A DNA stretch of 64,000 bases from Tepidamorphaceae bacterium (lineage in GTDB: Bacteria > Pseudomonadota > Alphaproteobacteria > Rhizobiales > JAKSCL01), in assembly GCA_028289445.1 (NCBI GenBank), contig JANQPO010000004.1:124001-188000 (forward strand), written 5' to 3'. The translations under genes and the position numbers were made by a program. How positions within the stretch are numbered: the stretch's first letter is position 1; the number at the start of each line of letters is the position of its first letter. The notes beneath the pieces were generated by a model that did not search any database, had not been told where the DNA came from, and saw only the letters and a program-made list of their open reading frames with translations. Shown one piece after another: positions 40,463 to 49,574 of this stretch.

Positions 40463-42073
40463 TCAAGCCTCCGTTCGGAATTGCGCGGCCGACCACGACC
40501 GGATGATCCGTTTAACCCGCCCGACCGCCGAGGGAACGACCGAAATCGATCGAAGACCCGTCGCCAAAAGCGCCGGCAACACGCGCGGGTCGGCTGCCGC
40601 ATCGCCGCACAAACTGACCGGAATGCCCATCCGCTTGGCGGCATCAACGGTCATCGCGATCAATTTGAGGACGGCCGGATCGGCGGCATCTTGAAGTGCC
40701 GCGACGTCCGACGAGTCCCGTGACGCTGCCATGACATATTGGGTCAAGTCGTTCGAGCCGATTGAAACGAAATCGGTGGTGAATCGCTCAAGCGTCAGCG
40801 CCGCGGACGGCACTTCGACCATCATGCCGACCGCCGGCCGCGAACCCTCGTCAGACACCAATCCATCAACAAGCCGGTTTACCGTCGTCATCTCATCGGG
40901 GATCGAAACCATCGGCACCATGATGCGAAGCGATCCGACAGGTGCCGCCCTGACGAGCGCACGCAACTGTGTCTCGAACACAGCATGCCGCGCGAGACTG
41001 AGCCGAATGCCGCGCAAGCCCAAGAATGGGTTACCTTCGCCGTCAAGCGTATAGCCAGCTATCGGCTTGTCACCGCCGGCATCGAGCGTGCGGATCGTCA
41101 CCGGCTTGCCCTTTGCCCAGATCAGAATCCGTTCATAGGCCGCCGCCTGTTCATCCTCGTCCGGCAAACCATCCCGATTGCTGAACAAGAACTCCGTGCG
41201 AACCAGACCGACGCCGTCGCAGATCGTTGGATCGATCTCATCGAGCTCGGCCGGCCCGGCAATGTTGATATGAACCTCGACCGGTTCGCCATCGGCAGTG
41301 ATCGCCGGTTCCGCGAGCTGGTTGGCGTCTGCGGCACTTTGACGGGATTGTTCGGCCAAACGGTCCCGGCTTCGCCTCGCTGTTTGCGCGTCCGGGTCGA
41401 GCGTCAACGTTCCGGCTTCACCGTCGAGAATGGCGGTCTCACCGTCGGCGGCCTTTATGGGACCGAGTCCAACCGCCATTGGAATGTCTCGGGCCCTGGC
41501 AAGGATGGCGACATGCGCCGTTGGGCTGCCGGTCGATAGCGCGATCGCCTGCCCGTTCCGCCACTGGATCGAAAGGAACGCGGAGGGCGTCAAATCGTCG
41601 GCGATCAAAACGCCGTTGTCTGGCAATTCGAGCACGTCCTCGTCATCGCCCGAAAGAGCGCGGACGACACGTTCCTTCAAATCGCGCAGATCGGAGGCGC
41701 GCGCCGCGAAATAGTCGTCACCCGAAGCTTCATAGTCCGCTGCCATCTCGTCCATGACTTCGGCGAACGCCACATCGGCCGCCGAGCCGTTCGCGATGCG
41801 CGCGATTGCCGGCTCAATCAGCGCGTCATCTTCCAGCATGGCGAACTGAAACTCTAAGATCGCCGCGCCTTCCGGGTTGGTGTCCTCGACCCGGGTGATC
41901 AAATCGCCAATCGCCGCGGCGGCACTTGCGACCGCCGCCTTGAGCGCCGCGATTTCCTCATCGGGCGAGCCGACATCGCGAGCCATCGCGGCGATCCGAT
42001 CCGACACGACGACCACGCCGATCGCCAAGCCCGGCGAAGCGGGTTGGCCGGAGTACCGCACCTCGCTCGCCAT
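40463..42073 (-). CDS. PEP-protein phosphotransferase (enzyme I)
   Basis: 536 residues, close to canonical enzyme I (about 575). The phospho-His is H187 in GSPTAHVAILARARDIP. The PEP domain shows GLVRTEFLFSNRDGLP, GGDKPIAGY, GLRGIRLSLA, FVSIGSNDLTQYVMAASRDS and the active-site Cys in VSLCGDAAADP. It has no GAF domain, so it is not PtsP of the nitrogen PTS. In E. coli the corresponding domain is fused within DhaM; here it is separate. It passes phosphate from PEP to the HPr encoded 5 bases upstream. Confidence 0.9.
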   Translation of the reverse strand: MASEVRYSGQPASPGLAIGVVVVSDRIAAMARDVGSPDEEIAALKAAVASAAAAIGDLITRVEDTNPEGAAILEFQFAMLEDDALIEPAIARIANGSAADVAFAEVMDEMAADYEASGDDYFAARASDLRDLKERVVRALSGDDEDVLELPDNGVLIADDLTPSAFLSIQWRNGQAIALSTGSPTAHVAILARARDIPMAVGLGPIKAADGETAILDGEAGTLTLDPDAQTARRSRDRLAEQSRQSAADANQLAEPAITADGEPVEVHINIAGPAELDEIDPTICDGVGLVRTEFLFSNRDGLPDEDEQAAAYERILIWAKGKPVTIRTLDAGGDKPIAGYTLDGEGNPFLGLRGIRLSLARHAVFETQLRALVRAAPVGSLRIMVPMVSIPDEMTTVNRLVDGLVSDEGSRPAVGMMVEVPSAALTLERFTTDFVSIGSNDLTQYVMAASRDSSDVAALQDAADPAVLKLIAMTVDAAKRMGIPVSLCGDAAADPRVLPALLATGLRSISVVPSAVGRVKRIIRSWSAAQFRTEA

Positions 42074-42078
42074 GGCGT

Positions 42079-42369
42079 TCAGTCGTCCAGGCCGAAGTCG
42101 TTTTCGACCAAAGCAACCAAGTCGGCGACGGCAGCATCTGCACCTTCGCCCTCGGCGCGGAAGTAGAGTGTCGTGTCCTTCGGCGCCTTCATGGCCATGA
42201 CCTTGACGATGCTCTTGGCATCGATCCAGGGACCATCGGCCGCCTGCGCCAGTTCAATCGCGGCACCGTGGCTTTTGGCCAATTTTGTCAGTGCCACGGA
42301 CGGGCGGGCGTGCAGCCCGACGTCATGGGTCATGAACACCGAAGCTTCGGCAGACGATACATCGCTCAC
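42079..42369 (-). CDS. HPr-family phosphocarrier protein
   Basis: 96 residues. VGLHARPSVALTKLAKS carries the phospho-His (H20); IDAKSIVKVMAM corresponds to the region around the regulatory Ser. It transfers phosphate from enzyme I to DhaM. Four-base ATGA overlap with dhaM upstream. Confidence 0.9.
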   Translation of the reverse strand: MSDVSSAEASVFMTHDVGLHARPSVALTKLAKSHGAAIELAQAADGPWIDAKSIVKVMAMKAPKDTTLYFRAEGEGADAAVADLVALVENDFGLDD

Positions 42370-42755
42370 GGCGACAGCTCCTCCGCCGTCTGTTTGACCT
42401 CCTCCAAACTGCTGCCGCCCCAGGCTTCGGTTGCCGCGATGACTGCACCCTCGACTAGAGGCGCATTCAGGATCGCGATCTTGTTGGCTCTGTCGTCGTC
42501 GAGCATTTCAATCGCCATCTCGCTGTTGGTTTCAGCACCGCCCAGATCGGTCAGGATAGCAACGCCGGCAGCCGACCACGCGTCGTCAATAGCCGCCATG
42601 ATCTTGCCGACATCGGTGCCAAGCCCGCCGTCCGGATCGCCACCGCACCAGGCAAGCGGAACATCGCTGCCAACCATCTGGCGCACCATGTCCGCTGCGC
42701 CTTCGGCGACCTTGGCGGAATGCGAGACGATCACGATTCCCACCTTGTCGCTCAC
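42366..42755 (-). CDS. dhaM: DhaM, EIIA(mannose)-like domain only
   Basis: 129 residues. GIVIVSHSAKVAEGAADMV holds the phospho-His (H12) and GVAILTDLGGAETNSEMAI matches the EIIA-Man fold. This is only the first domain of E. coli DhaM, whose HPr and enzyme-I-like domains are separate genes here. It rephosphorylates the ADP bound to DhaL. Overlaps dhaL by ATGA. Confidence 0.9.
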   Translation of the reverse strand: MSDKVGIVIVSHSAKVAEGAADMVRQMVGSDVPLAWCGGDPDGGLGTDVGKIMAAIDDAWSAAGVAILTDLGGAETNSEMAIEMLDDDRANKIAILNAPLVEGAVIAATEAWGGSSLEEVKQTAEELSP

Positions 42756-43345
42756 GACAGAGCCTCGCAGACCGCGTTGATGATGAGTTGGCTCGACCGG
42801 GCGCCTGGATCCATGTGGCCAACCGAGCGCTCACCCAGAAACGAGGCCCGGCCCTTCGTCGCCTGCATGGGGATCGTGGCGGCGGCCGCCGTCTCAGCCG
42901 TGTCGCAGATCGTGTCGAGATCGCCGCCGGCGGCCAGCGCCACCTGAACCGGGATCAGCACGTCAAGCATAGTTTTTTGCCCTGCCTCAGACTTGCCCCG
43001 CGCCTTCACCGCATCAATGGCCTCGCCGAACGCCGTTGCCAACGATGTTTGATCGAGCGTCTCGGGCCAAGCCTTGCCAAGCCCCATGAACAGGGTGCCA
43101 TAAAGCGGCCCCGACGCCCCACCGACCTTCATGACAAGCTGCATCCCGGCCGCCTTCAGCGCCTCGCCGACCGGTTTCGCCGTGATTTGATCGAGGTCGG
43201 ACACGACAGCCTCAAACCCGCGCTTCATATTGACGCCGTGGTCTCCATCGCCGATGGCCTGATCGAGATCGGTCAACTCATCGGCATGGGCGATGACGAC
43301 GTTCGACACCGCCTCAATCAGCGCTTTGAGATCCGGTCCGGTCAT
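42752..43345 (-). CDS. dhaL: PTS-type dihydroxyacetone kinase, subunit DhaL
   Basis: 197 residues, eight-helix barrel family. The nucleotide/magnesium site LDQAIGDGDHGVNMKRGF is intact, as is MKVGGASGPLYGTLFMGLG. DhaL holds ADP permanently as a phosphate relay between DhaM and DhaK. Separated by 28 bases from the dehydrogenase gene upstream. Confidence 0.9.
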   Translation of the reverse strand: MTGPDLKALIEAVSNVVIAHADELTDLDQAIGDGDHGVNMKRGFEAVVSDLDQITAKPVGEALKAAGMQLVMKVGGASGPLYGTLFMGLGKAWPETLDQTSLATAFGEAIDAVKARGKSEAGQKTMLDVLIPVQVALAAGGDLDTICDTAETAAAATIPMQATKGRASFLGERSVGHMDPGARSSQLIINAVCEALS

Positions 43346-43373
43346 GCGGCGGCTCCGCTCGGCTCACGCTCCG

Positions 43374-44546
43374 TCACACGGAAACCCATCGGGCGTTGCC
43401 CCTCGACGACTTCACCGCGGCTTCGATGAAAGCGATTCCCTCGACACCGTCGTCGACCGTCGGGAAATGAACCGCCGGGTCGAGGGTCCGCCCCTCTCGC
43501 TTGGCACGGATGGCGGCGGCGACCTCCGAGTAGATATTGGCGAAGCCCTCCAGATAGCCCTCGGGATGGCCGGGCGGCACGCGTGTCATGCGCCCCGCCG
43601 CGTCGCCAGACCCAGCGCCGCCTCTAGTGATCAGCCGTTTTGGTTCCCCAAGCGGCGTGAACCAGAGATAGTTCGGGTCTTCCTGGCTCCATTCAAGCCC
43701 GCCCTTAGTGCCATAGATCCTCAAGCGCAGCGCGTTCTCGTTGCCGACGGCAACCTGGCTTGCCCACAACATGCCCCGCGCACCGCCCTTGAAGCGCAGC
43801 ATCACGTGCGTGTTGTCGTCAAGCGGCCGGCCTTCAACGAAGGTCGTCAGATCGGCGGCCACGCTGTCGAGTTCAAGCCCGCTGACATAAGTCGCCAATT
43901 GCAACGCATGCGTACCGATATCGCCGATCGCACCGCCGGCGCCGGCTTGGGCCGGATCGGTGCGCCAGGCCGCCTGTTTCTGACCGGTGTCTTCCAGCTT
44001 CGAAGCCAGCCAGTCCTGCGGATACTCGGCCTGAACCACCCGGATGGTCCCAAGTTCGCCGTTCGCCACCATCTCCCGCGCATGACGCGTCATCGGGTAG
44101 CCTGAGTAGTTGTGGGTCAGCGCGAAGATGCAGCCGCTGTCGGCGACAATCTGCTTCAGCTTGGACGCTTCTTTGGAATTCAGCACCAATGGCTTGTCGC
44201 AGATAACATGGATGCCGGCGCGCAGAAACGCCTTGGCGACTGGAAAGTGCATATGGTTCGGCGTGACGATCGACACCGCCTCAATGCCATCGCGCAAGCG
44301 TCGCTCGCGCTTCGCCATGTCCTGATAGCTGCCATAGGCCCGTTTCGGGTCAAGCCCGAGTTCAAGACCCGACGCAATCGCCCGCTCCGGGTCGGACGAC
44401 AGCGCGCCGGCCACCAGCGTGTAATTGTCGTCGATCCTGGACGCGATGCGATGCACGCCGCCGATAAAGGCGCCCTGCCCGCCACCGACCATGCCGAGAC
44501 GGATGCGGTCGCCATAGGGGCTGCCGGATTTCCCTTCGATCGCCAT
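43374..44546 (-). CDS. Gfo/Idh/MocA-family sugar dehydrogenase
   Basis: 390 residues from the ATG at 44546. Rossmann motif RIRLGMVGGGQGAFIGGVHR, the catalytic EKP-like triad appears as DKPLVLNSKEA, and GAIGDIGTHALQLATYVSGL supplies the second catalytic motif. Members oxidise or reduce sugars and inositols with NAD(P). It is paired with a TIM-barrel isomerase gene (10 bases apart), a partnership common in inositol- and keto-sugar-converting pathways. Substrate unknown. Confidence 0.87.
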   Translation of the reverse strand: MAIEGKSGSPYGDRIRLGMVGGGQGAFIGGVHRIASRIDDNYTLVAGALSSDPERAIASGLELGLDPKRAYGSYQDMAKRERRLRDGIEAVSIVTPNHMHFPVAKAFLRAGIHVICDKPLVLNSKEASKLKQIVADSGCIFALTHNYSGYPMTRHAREMVANGELGTIRVVQAEYPQDWLASKLEDTGQKQAAWRTDPAQAGAGGAIGDIGTHALQLATYVSGLELDSVAADLTTFVEGRPLDDNTHVMLRFKGGARGMLWASQVAVGNENALRLRIYGTKGGLEWSQEDPNYLWFTPLGEPKRLITRGGAGSGDAAGRMTRVPPGHPEGYLEGFANIYSEVAAAIRAKREGRTLDPAVHFPTVDDGVEGIAFIEAAVKSSRGNARWVSV

Positions 44547-44556
44547 CGCCGCCTCC

Positions 44557-45615
44557 CTATCGAATGCCAAGCATGCGCTTGAGCATGCGCTTGTCGGTGT
44601 CCCCGCCGGCAAAGTCGTCGAAGGCCGTTTCCGTCACGCGGATGATGTGATCCGCAATGAACGGTGCGCCCTCCGCAGCGCCGTCTTCGGGATGTTTCAA
44701 ACAGCACTCCCACTCCAAGACCGCCCATGAATCGTAGTCATAGCCCGCAAGCTTGGAAAAGATCGCCGCGAAGTCGACCTGGCCGTCGCCGAGGGACCGA
44801 AACCGCCCGGCGCGATTGAGCCATGGCTGGAACCCGGAATAGACTCCTTGCCGGCCGTCCGGATTCAGCTCCGCATCCTTTACATGATAGGCACAGATGC
44901 GCTCGTGGTAGATATCGATGAAGGCCAGATAGTCGAGTGCCTGGAGCACGAAGTGCGACGGATCGTAGTTGATCTGGCAGCGCCTGTGGCCCTTCAGCTT
45001 GTCGAGGAACATCTCAAACGTCGCGCCGTCAAAGACGTCCTCGCCTGGATGAATTTCGAACCCGACGTCGACGCCCGCATCGTCAAAAGCGTTCAACAGC
45101 GGCTTCCAGCGCTTGGCCAACTCCGTGAACGCCATGTCGATGAGCCCGTCCGGGCGCTGTGGCCAGGGATAGGCGAACGGCCAGGCGAGCGCGCCCGGAA
45201 AGCTGACATGGGTGGAAAGCCCGAGATTCTCAGACGCCTTGGCCGCCATAAGCACCTGTTCCACCGCCCATTTCTGGCGTTCTTTCGGCTTGCCGTGAAC
45301 CTCCGGCGGCGCGAAAGCGTCGAACGCCTCGTTGAACGCCGGATTGACCGCCACTAACTGGCCCTGGATATGGGTCGAAAGGTCGGTGATCTCGACACCG
45401 GAGTCGGCGCAAACCCCCTTCACCTCGTCGCAATAGGTCTTGGACTCCGCCGCCCTCTTCAGATCGAACAGGCGACCATCCCAGGACGGGATTTGCACGC
45501 CCTTATAGCCCAGCCCGGCCGCCCATTTCGTGATCGCCGGAAGCGAATTGAACGGCGCCTCGTCGCCAGCGAACTGGGCGAGAAAGATCGCCGGCCCCTT
45601 CATCGTCTTTGCCAT
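44557..45615 (-). CDS. TIM-barrel sugar (phosphate) isomerase/epimerase, AP_endonuc_2 fold
   Basis: 352 residues. FLAQFAGDEAPFNSLPAITK, GVDVGFEIHPGEDVFDG and QINYDPSHFVLQALDY, then CAYHVKDAELN show the xylose-isomerase-like barrel with metal ligands Glu, Asp and His. Family members isomerise or epimerise keto-sugars or inosose. It is encoded between xylA and the Gfo/Idh gene with short gaps, so the two probably act in succession. Confidence 0.85.
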   Translation of the reverse strand: MAKTMKGPAIFLAQFAGDEAPFNSLPAITKWAAGLGYKGVQIPSWDGRLFDLKRAAESKTYCDEVKGVCADSGVEITDLSTHIQGQLVAVNPAFNEAFDAFAPPEVHGKPKERQKWAVEQVLMAAKASENLGLSTHVSFPGALAWPFAYPWPQRPDGLIDMAFTELAKRWKPLLNAFDDAGVDVGFEIHPGEDVFDGATFEMFLDKLKGHRRCQINYDPSHFVLQALDYLAFIDIYHERICAYHVKDAELNPDGRQGVYSGFQPWLNRAGRFRSLGDGQVDFAAIFSKLAGYDYDSWAVLEWECCLKHPEDGAAEGAPFIADHIIRVTETAFDDFAGGDTDKRMLKRMLGIR

Positions 45616-45643
45616 CGGTCCTGTCCTCCCTGATTGCCGCCGC

Positions 45644-46969
45644 TCAGGAGAAGCGGTTCAGCATGTTCTCAAGATATTCCTGTCTGCCGGAACGCGGCTG
45701 CGGATTGATCTCCTCCGCATCGACCCGTGCCGCAATGGCGTCAAGCGTCGTCTCACCGTTCAGCATCGCCCGTGCCGCGCCGTTCGTCCAGCCGGCATAG
45801 CGTTCTTCAACATGCGCGTCGAGCCCGCCGTCCTCGACAATCGCCGCCGCATTCAATAGCGCCCGCGCGATCGCATCCATCGAGCCGACATGGGCGTGAA
45901 CCAGGTCTTCCGGATCGAGCGATTGCCGGCGGATCTTGGCATCGAAGTTGAGCCCGCCCGTGGTGAAGCCGCCGGCACGGATAACCTCAAGCAGCGTCAG
46001 CGTCAGTTCTGGTACATTCATGGCGAACTGGTCGGTGTCCCAGCCCGACTGGTAGTCGCCGCGATTGATGTCGAGCGAGCCGAACACACCAAGCGCCGAG
46101 GCCAGAGCGATCTCGTGCTCGACGGTATGGCCGGCGAGGATCGCATGGTTCTGCTCGATGTTGACCCTCACCTCGTTCTCCAAGCCGTGGGCGCAAAGAA
46201 AGCCGTAAACATTGCCGACATCGTAGTCGTATTGATGTTTCGTCGGCTCTTGCGGTTTCGGCTCGATCAGGATCGTACCCTTGAACCCGATCTTGTGTTT
46301 GTAGTCGACCACCATCGACAGAAATCGACCGGCCTGGTCGAGTTCCTGCTTGAGACGTGTATTGACCAGGGTCTCGTACCCCTCGCGGCCGCCCCACAGC
46401 ACATAGTTCTGCCCGCCCAGATCCTTCGTCACGTCCATGCAGTTCTTCACCTGCGCGGCGGCATAGGCGAAGACATCCGGGTCGGGATTGGTCGCGGCGC
46501 CTGCCATGTAGCGGCGGTTTGAAAACAGATTGGCCGTGCCCCAGAGAAGCTTTGTTCTGTGGGTCTCCATCTTCGCGGCCAAGACCTCCGCGATCGCACG
46601 CACATTGCGGTTGGATTCGGCAAGCGTCGCGCCCTCCGGCGCGATATCGCGGTCGTGGAAACAGAAAAAGGGAATGCCCAGAATATCGAAGAGTTCAAAG
46701 GCCACATCGGCCTTGAGCCTCGCCGCATCCATTGGGTCGCCCTTGAACTGGCTCTCGAACCAAGGCCGGATGAAGGTATCCCCGCCGAAGGGATCGATAC
46801 CGGTGCCGCAGAACGAGTGCCAATAAGCGACGGCGAAGCGCAGGTGTTCCTCCATGCGCTTGCCAAGCACTGTCCGGTCGGGATCGTACCAGCGAAAGGC
46901 GAACGGGTTGGTGCTCTCCGGCCCTTCGTATCGGATCGGCGCGATGTCGCCAAAAAACCGGGTGCTCAT
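45644..46969 (-). CDS. xylA: Xylose isomerase
   Basis: 441 residues. [17 protein letters not shown] (catalytic His/Asp), [38 protein letters not shown] and [20 protein letters not shown] with the metal ligands are all intact. Converts D-xylose to D-xylulose (and glucose to fructose). Its start overlaps the xylB stop by ATGA. Confidence 0.95.
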   Translation of the reverse strand: MSTRFFGDIAPIRYEGPESTNPFAFRWYDPDRTVLGKRMEEHLRFAVAYWHSFCGTGIDPFGGDTFIRPWFESQFKGDPMDAARLKADVAFELFDILGIPFFCFHDRDIAPEGATLAESNRNVRAIAEVLAAKMETHRTKLLWGTANLFSNRRYMAGAATNPDPDVFAYAAAQVKNCMDVTKDLGGQNYVLWGGREGYETLVNTRLKQELDQAGRFLSMVVDYKHKIGFKGTILIEPKPQEPTKHQYDYDVGNVYGFLCAHGLENEVRVNIEQNHAILAGHTVEHEIALASALGVFGSLDINRGDYQSGWDTDQFAMNVPELTLTLLEVIRAGGFTTGGLNFDAKIRRQSLDPEDLVHAHVGSMDAIARALLNAAAIVEDGGLDAHVEERYAGWTNGAARAMLNGETTLDAIAARVDAEEINPQPRSGRQEYLENMLNRFS

Positions 46970-48435
46970 GATGTCATCACCTCATTCAATGCGGGATAAA
47001 GGGCGCGGTATCGGGATCGCCGGTCGGCGTATTGCTCGACCAGACCGGGATCGGGTTCAACCGATGCGACGACGGGCTGCGGCGTGCAGACCGAAGCAGG
47101 GTCGGCATTCTCGGCCGCGCAGATGGCCAACCGAGCCGCGCCGTAGGCCGCGCCGAAATCGCCGTCTTTCAAAACATCCAGCGGCGCGTTCAGCACAGAA
47201 GCCAAAACGGTCAGCCAAAGCGTGGATTTCGATCCACCGCCGATCGCCGCGGCGCGGTCAAGCGTAGTGCCGGCTGCCACAAGCGCATCCTTACAATCAG
47301 CAAACGCAAAAGCGACACCCTCAAGCACGGCCTGCGTCAGGTCCGAGCGCGCGGAGGCCTGGGCCAGCCCGACAAAGGCGCCCCGCGCATCGGGATCGTT
47401 GTGCGGTGTGCGCTCGCCGGAGAGATAGGGCAGGAAGGTGACCGGTGACGGTCCGCCGACCGTCTCGCCCAGCTCCGCTGTCAGCGCCGGCGCATCGACG
47501 CCGGTCATGCGCGCCAGCCATTCGAGGCTGTCGGCCGCCGACAGGATCACACCCATCTGATGCCAAGTGTCGGGAACGGCATGGCAGAAGGCGTGAACGG
47601 CATTGTCCGTGTTCGGCGAGAACCGTGCGTTGGACACAAAGAGCACGCCCGACGTTCCCAACGACGCGAAGGCCGCGCCCGGTTTGACGGCACCGATGCC
47701 GCAGGCCGATGCCGCATTGTCGCCGCCACCCCCGGCAACAACCGGGGCTTCGGCAATGCCCCATTCCTCACAAAGATCGGACCGCAGCCGACCTGCCGCT
47801 GCGCTTCCCTCGACCAGCGCCGGCATATGACCGCGCGTCAAACCCGTGGCCTCGAGCAGCTCATCGGACCAGACCCGTGCGGCTACGTCGAGCCACAGCG
47901 TGCCGGCGGAATCCGACATGTCGGAAAGATACTCGCCGGTCAGCTTCAGCCGAACATAGTCCTTCGGCAACAGCACTTTTGCGACCTTCTCGAAGGTCTC
48001 CGGCTCGTGCTTCTTCACCCAGGCCAGCTTCGGCGCGGTGAAGCCCGGCATCGCGATATTGCCGGCAATCTCCCGCAGCCGGGAACAGGCCGCTTCCAAC
48101 TCCGCACATTCGGCCCCGGAGCGACCGTCGTTCCACAGAATCGCCGGACGAAGTGGAGTATCGGCAGCGTCAAGAAGCGTCGCGCCGTGCATCTGTCCCG
48201 AAAGACCGATGCCACGCACCCGCGATAGTGCGGCGCGATTCTCCTGGCTGATCGCGCCAACGGCCCTTTGCGTCGCCGCCCACCAATCTTCCGGATCCTG
48301 CTCCGACCAGCTGGGTTTCGGCCGCGACACGGAGAGCGGCGCCGAGGCGTCGGCCACCATCTCCTGATCCTCGTCAAGAAGCACCGCCTTTACCGATGAC
48401 GTACCGATATCCAGCCCCAGATAGGCGGTGCTCAC
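46966..48435 (-). CDS. xylB: Xylulokinase
   Basis: 489 residues from a GTG at 48435 that overlaps the regulator's stop (GTGA). FGGY kinase: [51 protein letters not shown] and [17 protein letters not shown]. Phosphorylates D-xylulose with ATP. Overlaps xylA. Confidence 0.93.
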   Translation of the reverse strand: MSTAYLGLDIGTSSVKAVLLDEDQEMVADASAPLSVSRPKPSWSEQDPEDWWAATQRAVGAISQENRAALSRVRGIGLSGQMHGATLLDAADTPLRPAILWNDGRSGAECAELEAACSRLREIAGNIAMPGFTAPKLAWVKKHEPETFEKVAKVLLPKDYVRLKLTGEYLSDMSDSAGTLWLDVAARVWSDELLEATGLTRGHMPALVEGSAAAGRLRSDLCEEWGIAEAPVVAGGGGDNAASACGIGAVKPGAAFASLGTSGVLFVSNARFSPNTDNAVHAFCHAVPDTWHQMGVILSAADSLEWLARMTGVDAPALTAELGETVGGPSPVTFLPYLSGERTPHNDPDARGAFVGLAQASARSDLTQAVLEGVAFAFADCKDALVAAGTTLDRAAAIGGGSKSTLWLTVLASVLNAPLDVLKDGDFGAAYGAARLAICAAENADPASVCTPQPVVASVEPDPGLVEQYADRRSRYRALYPALNEVMTS

Positions 48436-49454
48436 GGCAGGTTCTCCTTCACGAACACATCGTTTCGGATGCGCTCCTGGCCGACGATGATCGGCGTGTC
48501 GTCGCACAGCGCTCTCAGCACACGCAGAACGCTGCGCGCCTCGTGCCCGGGATCCTGATTGATGACCGCGTCCATCGTGCCCGACAAAAGCGCGCGGCGA
48601 TTGGCCTCGGTCAGTTCGTGGCCGATGAACACGACGTCCGCAGCCTTTCCGGCACTCTCAAGCGCCTCGATGATGCCGCGATTGCCCGCGCCGACATTGT
48701 AAACACCAATCAGATCAGGCGTTTCGGCGATCAGTGCGCGGGTGACATCGGCGACACGCTCATAGTCGTCACGCGCCTCGCGAACCGGCAGAACTTCCAA
48801 ATGCGGAAAGTCGGCGCCGATGACCTGTTCGAAACCGGCCTGGCGCTCGACATGATCGCGCAAGTGCACGGACCCGGCGATCAAACCGATCTTGCCGGAC
48901 CTGGAGCCGATGAACCGGCCGAGAAGCGTTGCTGCGGTTCGCCCGGCGGCAACATTCGCCGGCCCCACATAGTGCGATCGCCGCGACTGCGGGACGTCGG
49001 ATACGAGCGTGACCACCTTTGTGCCGTCCGCCACCAAATCGTCGACGGCTTCGCGGATGACCGGATTGTCCAGGGCAACGACCGCGACACCGTCGGCCGT
49101 ACCCCTCAAGCTCGCAAGCGAGGCGGCCAATACCGGCGCTGAAAAGACATCGGTCTCGACGATGCGGACATGGCCTCGCGCATGCTGCGGCTGTTCCGCC
49201 GCTTCCAGGACCTCGCATTTCAACTGGTGCATGAAGGCGTTGCTGCCTTTCGGCAGAACGATCGCGAACTGGTACTGCTTCTGGCTACCGAGATGGGCCG
49301 ACAGACTGTCCGGCGCGTAGGCCAAGGCGGCAATGGCCTGTTCCACCTTCTCGACGGTTTCCCCGCGCACACCCGGCCGCTTGTTGAGAACGCGGTCGAC
49401 CGTGGCGACGCTGACGCCCGCCTTTTTAGCGACATCCTGCAATGTCGCGCGCAT
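48432..49454 (-). CDS. LacI-family transcriptional regulator of the xyl-dha operon
   Basis: 340 residues. The HTH is ATLQDVAKKAGVSVATVDRV with hinge-region NKRPGVRGETVEKVEQAIAA, and a sugar-binding periplasmic-protein-like effector domain follows (IGHELTEANRRALLSG near the C-terminus). First gene of the ten-gene operon, overlapping xylB. A palindrome at 49542-49561 upstream is its probable autoregulatory operator. The ligand is probably a pentose or related sugar. Confidence 0.9.
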   Translation of the reverse strand: MRATLQDVAKKAGVSVATVDRVLNKRPGVRGETVEKVEQAIAALAYAPDSLSAHLGSQKQYQFAIVLPKGSNAFMHQLKCEVLEAAEQPQHARGHVRIVETDVFSAPVLAASLASLRGTADGVAVVALDNPVIREAVDDLVADGTKVVTLVSDVPQSRRSHYVGPANVAAGRTAATLLGRFIGSRSGKIGLIAGSVHLRDHVERQAGFEQVIGADFPHLEVLPVREARDDYERVADVTRALIAETPDLIGVYNVGAGNRGIIEALESAGKAADVVFIGHELTEANRRALLSGTMDAVINQDPGHEARSVLRVLRALCDDTPIIVGQERIRNDVFVKENLP

Positions 49455-49532
49455 GGCCTTCCCCGCCCTGGTTGGCCCGGCCGGTTACACCCGTCCGGAT
49501 TGTTGTTCTGAGCGTATGTTCGCCGCCGCCGC

Positions 49533-49561
49533 TGATCAAGATCAATCAACGGATTGATTGA
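49533..49561. promoter_or_regulatory. Operator-like palindromes upstream of the LacI gene
   Basis: TCAATCAA-CGGA-TTGATTGA (49542-49561) has perfect 8-bp arms; an overlapping TGATC-AA-GATCA lies at 49533-49544. They are 79-121 bp upstream of the lacI-type start codon and just after the end of the SDR gene. The 8-bp perfect arms are unlikely by chance and fit a LacI-family dimer site. Confidence 0.6.
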
Positions 49562-49574
49562 ATTCCATCATAGA

